A model generated the notes under the pieces. That model was not told where the DNA came from. It ran no database searches and was given only the letters and a program-made list of their open reading frames with translations. From Anaerolineales bacterium UBA6663 (GTDB lineage Bacteria > Chloroflexota > Anaerolineae > Anaerolineales > UBA6663): a stretch of 9,682 nt of DNA. The DNA is taken from assembly GCA_002455335.1 (NCBI GenBank), contig DKKP01000147.1, forward strand, positions 1 to 9,682. The letters are read 5' to 3'. This document shows positions 1 through 5,219 of the stretch, in pieces; position 1 is the stretch's first letter, and each line of letters begins with the position of its first letter. The position numbers and the translations under genes were made by a program.

Positions 1-1
1 G

Positions 2-1321
2 GTCGCCGTCCAGCTGGCGGCAGCCACCCACACGGCTCGCCCCGCAGCCGCCCCGCTCGCGACGGCCACCCCGACCGCGCAGGCTGTGGTGCACCCCACC
101 CTCGGAGCCTTCATCGTCGATGGCCTGACTGATCAACTCACGGCAGTCCCCACGGCCGTGGCCGGCATCAGCCTGCCCGACGACGTCGTCAATATCCTGC
201 TGATCGGCACAGACGGCCGCGACGGCGAAAAACGCTATCGCACCGACACGTTGATCGTCGCCTCGATCCGACGCAGCACAGGCGCCGTCACGCTTGTCTC
301 GATCCCACGCGACCTGTACGTGATGATCCCGCTCTACGGCATGGAGCGGATCAACGTCGCCTACGAGGCCGGCGAGCGCATCGGCTTCCCAGGCGGCGGG
401 CTGGCCCTGCTCGATCAGACGCTGCTGTACAACCTCGGCCTGCCCGTGCACTTCCACGCCAGCGTCGATTTCGATGGCTTCAAACAGATCGTGGACGCGC
501 TTGGCGGCATCGAGGTGCCCGTGCTCTGCCCGGTGCAGGATCTCGAGCTCGCCGACCAGATGCCGCCCGAGCGGCTGGGCGAGGAGCGCGTGCTGATCGA
601 GCAGCCCATCGGCCTGGCCGAGATGGACGGCGCGCGCGCGCTCTGGTACGCACGGGTGCGGCCGGTCGGGGGCGATTACTTCCGCAACTTTCGCCAACGC
701 CAGGTGCTGCGCGCGATCGCGGATTCGGCGCTCTCGGTCGGTGCCGTCGGGCGGATCCCGGAGCTGTACGCGGCCTACCACGAGATCGTCCAGACCGACC
801 TCGGTCTGTGGGACGTGATGGGGCTGGCGCCGTTGGCGGCAGGCTTCGACCCGGATGCGCTGAACACGATCGTGATCGGCCCAAACCAGACCACGCCCTG
901 GACCACGCCCAAGGGCGATCAGGTGCTCCTGCCACGCGCCGACGCGATCCGGCTGGCGCTCGCCCAACTCGGCGAGGAGCCGGCGGCCGGCCCAACGCCG
1001 ACGGCCGCCGCAACAACGACCCCGGCGCCGGCGCTGCGGATCGAGATCCTCAATGCGACGGGCGACGCCCTCTACGACGACCTCGCGCGCGAGGCCTTCG
1101 CCAACGAGGGATTCGCGGTCGAGATCCGGGCTCACGACTCGATCATGGCCGAGACCGTGCTGCACACGGCCGCCTATGACGCCGCCGGCGTGCAGGCCGC
1201 GATCCGGCTCGCGCATGTCGACGGTGCATTGCTCGACGAGACGCTCGCCTCATCCACCCCGCTTCGCCTCACGCTGGGCCAGGACTACAATCCCTGCCCG
1301 CGGCTCGATTGGATGCCGTAA
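2..1321 (+). CDS. LytR-CpsA-Psr (LCP) family cell-wall polymer ligase with LytR_C domain, 5' end cut by the window
   Basis: LCP enzymes sit in the membrane facing outwards and transfer polyprenyl-linked glycopolymers (teichoic acids, capsule, arabinogalactan-type polymers) onto peptidoglycan. The frame is open to the left edge, so the true start and the expected N-terminal membrane anchor lie upstream. The first 28 codons encode an Ala/Thr/Pro-rich linker. Counting from the GTG at 86, the LCP domain spans about residues 33-215. It holds the family's conserved charged residues: RTDT (R52, D54), SIPRD (R75, D76), ARVR (R190, R192) and a D..R..R.R segment (D197, R200, R203, R205). A second Pro/Thr/Ala linker (about 297-316) leads to a C-terminal LytR_C-type domain (about 317-400, starting LRIEILNATG). 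The domain assignment is firm. The polymer it transfers cannot be told from the sequence. Two lone cysteines (C148, C404) could pair, which is speculation. Confidence 0.9.
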   Translation, partial: VAVQLAAATHTARPAAAPLATATPTAQAVVHPTLGAFIVDGLTDQLTAVPTAVAGISLPDDVVNILLIGTDGRDGEKRYRTDTLIVASIRRSTGAVTLVSIPRDLYVMIPLYGMERINVAYEAGERIGFPGGGLALLDQTLLYNLGLPVHFHASVDFDGFKQIVDALGGIEVPVLCPVQDLELADQMPPERLGEERVLIEQPIGLAEMDGARALWYARVRPVGGDYFRNFRQRQVLRAIADSALSVGAVGRIPELYAAYHEIVQTDLGLWDVMGLAPLAAGFDPDALNTIVIGPNQTTPWTTPKGDQVLLPRADAIRLALAQLGEEPAAGPTPTAAATTTPAPALRIEILNATGDALYDDLAREAFANEGFAVEIRAHDSIMAETVLHTAAYDAAGVQAAIRLAHVDGALLDETLASSTPLRLTLGQDYNPCPRLDWMP

Positions 1322-1385
1322 GCGCGTGGCGTGGTGCGTGGTACGAGATTCGCTCCACGCGCTCCGCTCCCGCGCTCCACGCCGT
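1321..1385. repeat. Imperfect heptamer and inverted repeat in the spacer after the LCP gene
   Basis: This spacer starts at the LCP stop codon. It contains a tandem pair of GCGTGGT (1329-1342), a perfect 9-bp inverted repeat AGCGCGTGG (1321-1329) with CCACGCGCT (1355-1363), and CGCTCC four times between 1351 and 1378. GGCGTGG (1328-1334) can also pair with CCACGCC (1377-1383). No T-run follows, so it is not a classical intrinsic terminator, although the hairpin could still act as a 3' end or RNA-stability element. The 7-base phase resembles the other spacers in this window but is more degraded here. Confidence 0.55.
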
Positions 1386-1388
1386 AAG

Positions 1389-1416
1389 TTGCGCGTAAAG
1401 AAAACTGGGCTATGAT
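1389..1416 (+). promoter_or_regulatory. Candidate promoter of the XerD-like gene, placing the transcript start at the start codon
   Basis: TATGAT (1411-1416) matches the -10 consensus at five of six positions. TTGCGC (1389-1394) is a weak -35 (three of six) at a 16-bp spacing. The expected transcription start is near 1423, only about two bases before the GTG at 1425, so the mRNA would be leaderless. No Shine-Dalgarno sequence lies between them, which fits. Confidence 0.55.
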
Positions 1417-1424
1417 CGCGCGGC

Positions 1425-2459
1425 GTGCCTGAACAGCTTCCTCTTTTTTCGAATACGGGCGTACGCCCGGTCGAGACGAACACCACCGCCCAGCGCCGCG
1501 GGATCGGTCTGCGCCCGAGCACCACGCTCAACGCCGCGATCATGGCCTGGGAAGAACACCTGCGCCGCGACGGCGCGCTCGACAACACAGTCAAGTCGTT
1601 TGGCGGCGATCTGCGCCTGTTTGGCCGATTCCTCGGCCTCGATCGCCCGATCAACGCCATCGCCACGCAGGATCTACAGACCTGGCTCGACGATCAGCGG
1701 AGCAGCGGACGCAGCCCCAAGACCTATATGCGCCGCGTCACGTCGCTCAAGTCGTTCTTCAGATGGCTCGAGACCGGGCGCGTGCTGCCGCATGACCCCT
1801 CGGAGTCGATCATCCAGCAGTCGGTGCTCAGCCCGTTGCCCGTTGTGCTGAACGATGACGAGGTCGAACAGGCGCTCTCGGCCGCGCACCGCCTGTGGCG
1901 ACTGGCCGAGAAGCCCGACATGCGGCCGTATGTGCTCTTCACACTGCTGCTGCAAACCGGGATCAAGAAGAGCGAGTGCCTCAGCCTCGAACTCACGCAC
2001 ATCGACCTCGACGATGCAGCCGGGCCGGCGCTCTGGGTGCGCTACAAGGAAGCCCGCCATCGCCTCAAGGAGCGCAAACTCCCGCTGACGCCTGAGTGGG
2101 CCGACATCTATCGCGCTTACCTGGCCTTCGAGCAGCCCGAGAAGCACGTCTTCCCATACTCGCCGCGCCGGCTGGAGTATCTGCTCGAAGATATCACCAT
2201 CGCCGCCGGGCTGAGCAAACACATCTCGTTCGAGATGTGCCGCTGGACCTTCGCCTTCCGCCACGCGCAAGAGGGCACCGACGACGACCTGACCCGCCGC
2301 TATCTCGGCCTTTCGCGCATCCAGTGGCGTGAGATCGGCATGAAGCTCAAGCGTCTGACCGACGCCTACGGCGAGGCCGAACCGGATACCGACGACGAAC
2401 TCGAGCCCGCACTTTCGGCCCAGAACCCCACCCCGCTGGACCTTGAGATTGCTGATTGA
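1425..2459 (+). CDS. Degenerate tyrosine recombinase (XerC/XerD-like fold) lacking the catalytic tyrosine
   Basis: This 344-residue protein has the two-domain layout of Xer-type recombinases: an N-terminal SAM-like core-binding domain (about 33-118) and a C-terminal catalytic-fold domain (about 140-312). Aligned by eye to XerD, the Arg I box reads TGIKKSE, so the catalytic Arg is K181. The beta-hairpin Lys is kept (K215 in KERKLPL). The HxLR box reads FEMCR, so His becomes E270 while Arg is kept (R273). The LGH box reads LGL (L296). The nucleophilic Tyr position is G305, and the nearest tyrosine downstream is Y315. Strand cleavage therefore looks impossible, although the frame is intact and fold residues are kept, suggesting a DNA-binding or structural role. 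Residues 4-8 are QLPLF, resembling a sliding-clamp-binding peptide. An acidic tail (about 313-344) ends in IAD encoded by the downstream repeat. The GTG start is chosen because the promoter abuts it; an in-frame ATG at 1542 would cut into the first domain. Confidence 0.85.
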   Translation: MPEQLPLFSNTGVRPVETNTTAQRRGIGLRPSTTLNAAIMAWEEHLRRDGALDNTVKSFGGDLRLFGRFLGLDRPINAIATQDLQTWLDDQRSSGRSPKTYMRRVTSLKSFFRWLETGRVLPHDPSESIIQQSVLSPLPVVLNDDEVEQALSAAHRLWRLAEKPDMRPYVLFTLLLQTGIKKSECLSLELTHIDLDDAAGPALWVRYKEARHRLKERKLPLTPEWADIYRAYLAFEQPEKHVFPYSPRRLEYLLEDITIAAGLSKHISFEMCRWTFAFRHAQEGTDDDLTRRYLGLSRIQWREIGMKLKRLTDAYGEAEPDTDDELEPALSAQNPTPLDLEIAD

Positions 2460-2511
2460 TGATTGCTGATTGCTGATTGAAGACCCCATCAGCAATCATC
2501 AATCAGCAATC
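2447..2511. repeat. Heptamer-phased long inverted repeat between convergent genes, probable bidirectional terminator
   Basis: Five consecutive 7-base units of the form GATTNNN (NNN = GCT, GAT, GCT, GCT, GAA) run from 2447 to 2481. The stretch 2488-2511 is the exact reverse complement of 2447-2470, giving 24-bp perfect arms around a 17-base loop. The XerD-like stop (TGA at 2457-2459) lies in the left arm and the tilS stop (complement of 2499-2501) in the right arm. Both proteins therefore end Ile-Ala-Asp from the same repeat codons. There is no run of T, so any terminator function would depend on the long stem and is inferred from the convergent layout. Confidence 0.85.
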
Positions 2512-3911
2512 AAGAGCCGCAGATCCCCAATCGCCGTTGTCTTCTCCGTGACCCGCGCCCAATGCGCGAGGCGGTGGCCCGAGACCCAGAGCAGTTCGGC
2601 GCCGCAGCACACGAGCGGCGTGGTGGCTCGCTGAGCCCTGGGCACACCCGTGTTGATGAAGAAATCGGAGAGCCGTTGCGTGCGGCCATTCAGTCCGAGC
2701 GGCTGAAAGCGGTCGCCGGGCTGCGGCCAGCGCACCGTCAGCGCGCGTGCAATGGCGCGCACCGACGGCCGTTGCGGGTCGAGGCTGAGGCGCGCGGCAA
2801 CCACGCCCAGGTCGATGAAGGCCACGTCGCGATCCGGGTTGGCCCGGATCCCGTCGACGCTGACTTTCGATCGACGGAGGGACACGCGTGGGAGCCGGCG
2901 GGCCGGCGCGGTCGTCGGCGCATCGGTGTTGACCACGTCGAGAGACACGCGCGTCAGCTTGAGTGAGACCCCGCCGCCAAGCTCGGCGATCGACCCAGCG
3001 CCACCCCGACCGACAAGCTCCAGCGCGGCCTCGAGCGCCTCGAAACCGATCTCGGCTTCGGCAGGCAAGGCGGCCACGGCGGCGCGCCGCAACAGCGCGC
3101 GTTGGGCGGGCCGCTGGAGCGCGCCCCAGGTTTTCCGATCGAACGACCAGCCGTTCGCCAGGGGTTCGGGGTCGAGGCTCGCCCAAAGCAAATCGCCATA
3201 AGCCCGCAGCATCTCGGCCTCGCCCGCGGCGACCTCGGCCAGTCGGGCCAATGTCTGACGGACGCTGGGGTTGAAGGTCTCGAGCTGCGGAAGCAAGTCC
3301 AGCCGGATCCGATTGCGTGTGAACGCGAGATCGTTGTTGCTTGCGTCGTGGATAGGCTGAAGGCCCCGGGCCCGGCAATACGCCTCGACCTGCGCGCGCG
3401 TGGTCGTCAGCAAGGGCCGCAGGAGCCGCATGGGCGGCCGTGCACCGGCGATGAGCCCATCCGGCCGCATCGCGGCCAGCCCGGCCGTCCCTGAGCCGCG
3501 TAGCAGGCGCAGCAGCACAGTCTCGGCCTGATCGTCTGCGGTGTGGCCAGTCGCAACCGCTGTGAAGCCGTTCTTCAAGGCCACTCGGGCGAGCCAGGCG
3601 TAACGGGCCTCACGCGCGGTTGTCTCAATCGAGCGCCTGTTGCGACGCGCCCTGGCGCGCACATCGATCCGGGTCGCAAAAAAGGGCAAACCGCGATTTT
3701 CGGCCTCCAAACGCACCCGGGCGGCCTCGGCGCGCGATTCGGGGCGCAGGCCGTGATCAAGGCAGGCCACGCCCAGCCGCCAGCCCCTTTTGGCCGCCTG
3801 ACGTGTGAGCGCATCCAGCAAACACAGGCTGTCGGGCCCGCCCGAGACCGCCACAAGGATCGAAAGGTCTCTGGGCGTCAGCCGTGCCACAGCGGCGAGG
3901 AGGGCGTTCAT
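2499..3911 (-). CDS. tilS: tRNA(Ile)-lysidine synthetase TilS
   Basis: TilS ligates lysine, using ATP, to C34 of tRNA-Ile(CAU). This creates lysidine, so that the tRNA reads AUA and is charged with isoleucine. It is an essential cytoplasmic enzyme in most bacteria. From the ATG at 3911 the protein is 470 residues. It shows the N-type PP-loop SGGPDS (23-28), the LDHGLR box (51-56), the TGHTADDQAETVLLRLLRGSG region (121-141), SNNDLAFTRNRIR (191-203) and a TilS_C domain from about 395 (QPGDRFQPLG, then LSDFFI). All domains are present. A longer open frame reaches 4061 but would cross repeats and the mreB control region. An ATG at 3920 is possible; 3911 is preferred because a GATAAT hexamer sits just upstream of it. 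It is divergent from mreB and convergent with the XerD-like gene. The last residues (IAD) come from the intergenic repeat. Confidence 0.93.
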   Translation of the reverse strand: MNALLAAVARLTPRDLSILVAVSGGPDSLCLLDALTRQAAKRGWRLGVACLDHGLRPESRAEAARVRLEAENRGLPFFATRIDVRARARRNRRSIETTAREARYAWLARVALKNGFTAVATGHTADDQAETVLLRLLRGSGTAGLAAMRPDGLIAGARPPMRLLRPLLTTTRAQVEAYCRARGLQPIHDASNNDLAFTRNRIRLDLLPQLETFNPSVRQTLARLAEVAAGEAEMLRAYGDLLWASLDPEPLANGWSFDRKTWGALQRPAQRALLRRAAVAALPAEAEIGFEALEAALELVGRGGAGSIAELGGGVSLKLTRVSLDVVNTDAPTTAPARRLPRVSLRRSKVSVDGIRANPDRDVAFIDLGVVAARLSLDPQRPSVRAIARALTVRWPQPGDRFQPLGLNGRTQRLSDFFINTGVPRAQRATTPLVCCGAELLWVSGHRLAHWARVTEKTTAIGDLRLLIAD

Positions 3912-3918
3912 GGCCTGC

Positions 3919-3924
3919 ATTATC
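3919..3924 (-). promoter_or_regulatory. Candidate -10 element for tilS
   Basis: Read on the minus strand this is GATAAT, five of six to consensus. Its position would start transcription near 3912, one base before the ATG at 3911, giving a leaderless message. No convincing -35 hexamer lies 16-18 bp upstream, so the call is tentative. Confidence 0.35.
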
Positions 3925-3935
3925 CGCGAAACGGG

Positions 3936-3963
3936 GAAGGATGAGGGACGAAGGCGGAAGGCT
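3936..3963. repeat. Four tandem imperfect heptamers (consensus GARGGNN)
   Basis: Four 7-base units begin at 3936, 3943, 3950 and 3957. Each begins GAAGG or GAGGG with two variable bases. They lie in the divergent tilS-mreB spacer, just upstream of tilS. No inverted partner is present, unlike the other heptamer arrays here. The array could be the remnant of one arm, or a binding site with 7-bp periodicity. Confidence 0.6.
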
Positions 3964-3990
3964 GACCACTCACCCGTGCGCACCGCATTA

Positions 3991-4009
3991 TGTCGGCTAT
4001 CGGCCGACA
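3991..4009. promoter_or_regulatory. Perfect dyad upstream of the mreB promoter, candidate operator
   Basis: TGTCGGC (3991-3997) and GCCGACA (4003-4009) are exact inverted copies separated by five bases. The dyad covers the position where a -35 hexamer for the mreB promoter would lie (about 3999-4004). It is therefore placed as an operator or activator site. The regulator is unknown. It could instead be an RNA hairpin in a tilS-side antisense transcript. Confidence 0.45.
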
Positions 4010-4018
4010 AACCCCCGA

Positions 4019-4027
4019 TGCTATAAT
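4019..4027 (+). promoter_or_regulatory. Extended -10 promoter of the mreB operon
   Basis: TATAAT (4022-4027) is a perfect -10 hexamer preceded by TGC (4019-4021), which is the extended -10 TGN motif. No good -35 is seen, as is usual for extended -10 promoters. The expected start near 4034 leaves a leader of about 21 bases before the TTG start codon. Confidence 0.65.
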
Positions 4028-4042
4028 CCTCTGCTGTCGCCG

Positions 4043-4048
4043 AAGGAG
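4043..4048 (+). promoter_or_regulatory. Ribosome binding site that fixes the mreB start
   Basis: AAGGAG is followed by six bases and then TTG at 4055. It is the clearest Shine-Dalgarno sequence in the window. It decides the TTG start over the longer open frame that begins at 3884. Confidence 0.8.
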
Positions 4049-4054
4049 ATCGCT

Positions 4055-5137
4055 TTGTCATTTGATTGGAAACGTCAGCTCAAGCGGCCGGTCGATTGGT
4101 TGCTTGGGTTGTTTTCGCTGGACATCGGCATCGACCTGGGCACGGCCAACACCCTGGTGAGCGTGCGCGGCAAGGGCATCGTCATCAACGAGCCCTCGTG
4201 GGTGGCGATCGACAAGAAGACCAAGGAGCCCAAGGCCATCGGCGCGGGCGCCAAGGAGATCGCGGGCCGAACCCCGTCGAACATCGTGGCCATCCGGCCG
4301 TTGCGCGACGGCGTGATCTCGGAGTTCGAGATCACCGAGGCCATGCTCGAGTACTTCATCGGACGCGCCCACGAGAACAGCCTGCTGCCCCCCGCCCCGC
4401 GGGTGGTCGTCGGCATCCCCTCGGGCGTGACCGAGGTCGAGAAGCGCGCGGTCTACGACGCCACGCTGGCGGCTGGCGCGCGCGAGGCCCATCTCATCGA
4501 AGAACCGATGGCGGCCGCGCTTGGTGCGGGGTTGCCAGTGGCCGAGCCACGCGGCTCGATGGTCGTCGACATCGGCGGCGGCACCACCGAGGTCGCCGTC
4601 TTCTCGATGGGCGGCATCGTGCTGAGCCGCTCGCTGCGTGTGGCCGGCGACGAGATGGATCAAGACATCATCCAGTACGCGCGCAACAAGTACAACCTGC
4701 TGATCGGCGAGCGTATGGCCGAGAAGGCCAAGATCGCGATCGGATCGGCGTACCCGCTCTGGGAGGAGAAGACCTTCACCCTGCGCGGCCGCAACCTTGT
4801 GACGGGCCTGCCCGAGAGCATCGAGGTATCGTCGATCGAGACCCGCGAGGCGCTGGCCAACTCCACGAACACCATCATCGCGTCGATCAAGGACGCGATC
4901 GACGAGACCCCGCCCGAGATCATCGCCGACCTGATGGAATCGGGCGTGTGCATGGCCGGCGGCGGCTCGCAGCTGCAAGGGTTGGCCGAGCGTCTGCAAG
5001 ACGAACTCAAGATCCGCGTCTGGCTGGCCGAAGATCCACTCACCTGCGTCGCCCGCGGCGCCGGCCGCATCCTCGAGGACTACGACAACCTCAAGGAATT
5101 GCTGGTGGGCGTCGAGCGAGGGTCAACCAACCGCTGA
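4055..5137 (+). CDS. mreB: Rod-shape-determining actin homologue MreB
   Basis: MreB forms ATP-dependent membrane-bound filaments that steer the elongasome (MreC, MreD, RodA, PBP2) around the cell cylinder. From the TTG start the protein is 360 residues, the usual size plus a short N-terminal extension. Actin-family motifs are in order: phosphate-1 DIGIDLGTANTL (23-34), the EEP motif (149-151), phosphate-2 VVDIGGGTTEVAV (170-182) and adenosine-binding AGGGSQLQGL (301-310). The first 21 residues carry basic and bulky hydrophobic residues (WKRQLKRPVDWLLGLF) and look like a membrane-binding amphipathic helix, which is inferred. The core sequence is closer to Gram-positive MreB/Mbl than to the E. 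coli form, judged by eye. The gene is first in the operon, with its own extended -10 promoter and Shine-Dalgarno. A large hairpin separates it from mreC. Confidence 0.97.
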   Translation: MSFDWKRQLKRPVDWLLGLFSLDIGIDLGTANTLVSVRGKGIVINEPSWVAIDKKTKEPKAIGAGAKEIAGRTPSNIVAIRPLRDGVISEFEITEAMLEYFIGRAHENSLLPPAPRVVVGIPSGVTEVEKRAVYDATLAAGAREAHLIEEPMAAALGAGLPVAEPRGSMVVDIGGGTTEVAVFSMGGIVLSRSLRVAGDEMDQDIIQYARNKYNLLIGERMAEKAKIAIGSAYPLWEEKTFTLRGRNLVTGLPESIEVSSIETREALANSTNTIIASIKDAIDETPPEIIADLMESGVCMAGGGSQLQGLAERLQDELKIRVWLAEDPLTCVARGAGRILEDYDNLKELLVGVERGSTNR

Positions 5138-5219
5138 CATTACGGATTTGCGATTTGCGATTGGTGATTTGCGATTGAGGTATCAATCGCAAATCACCAA
5201 TCGCAAATCACCAATGTCA
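5135..5219. repeat. Heptamer-phased hairpin between mreB and mreC (26-bp perfect stem)
   Basis: Five 7-base units GATTNNN (NNN = TGC, TGC, GGT, TGC, GAG) run from 5145 to 5179. Bases 5152-5177 are the exact reverse complement of 5184-5209, making a 26-bp stem with a 6-base loop (AGGTAT). An outer 7-bp arm, TGACATT (5135-5141) with AATGTCA (5213-5219), extends it around an asymmetric internal loop. The outer arm includes the mreB stop codon and the first base of the mreC start codon. In the mRNA this hairpin occupies the place of the mreC ribosome binding site. Confidence 0.9.

Noticed and set aside
480..1016. Long open frame on the minus strand inside the LCP gene
   Set aside because: Its translation is Arg/Pro/Ala-rich and low in complexity, as expected of an antisense frame in GC-rich coding DNA. 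The plus-strand frame carries all LCP motifs.
1425..2459. Pseudogene or decayed integrase of a mobile element
   Set aside because: No frameshift or stop, normal base use, full length, and its own promoter. No att-like repeats, transposase or phage genes were seen nearby. The losses are confined to catalytic positions.
1674..2495. 273-codon open frame antisense to the XerD-like gene
   Set aside because: No recognisable domain, it starts in the heptamer repeat, and it overlaps completely with a frame that has a clear recombinase fold and its own promoter.
2447..2511. CRISPR-like array
   Set aside because: Units are 7 bases with no unique spacers and are arranged as inverted arms, so this is a palindromic tandem repeat and not CRISPR.
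3884..4054. Upstream extension of mreB to a start at 3884
   Set aside because: It overlaps the tilS start and all control signals. The AAGGAG at 4043 points to the TTG at 4055.
3912..4061. Upstream extension of tilS to a start at 4061
   Set aside because: It would read through the GARGGNN repeat, the dyad and the mreB promoter. The added residues do not resemble TilS, and the family normally begins shortly before the PP-loop.
4058..4999. 313-codon minus-strand frame inside mreB
   Set aside because: His/Asp/Arg-rich shadow of conserved mreB codons, with no domain or promoter evidence. The same reasoning removes the long antisense frames in mreC (5228-6106), mrdA (7464-8561) and minC (8695-9672).
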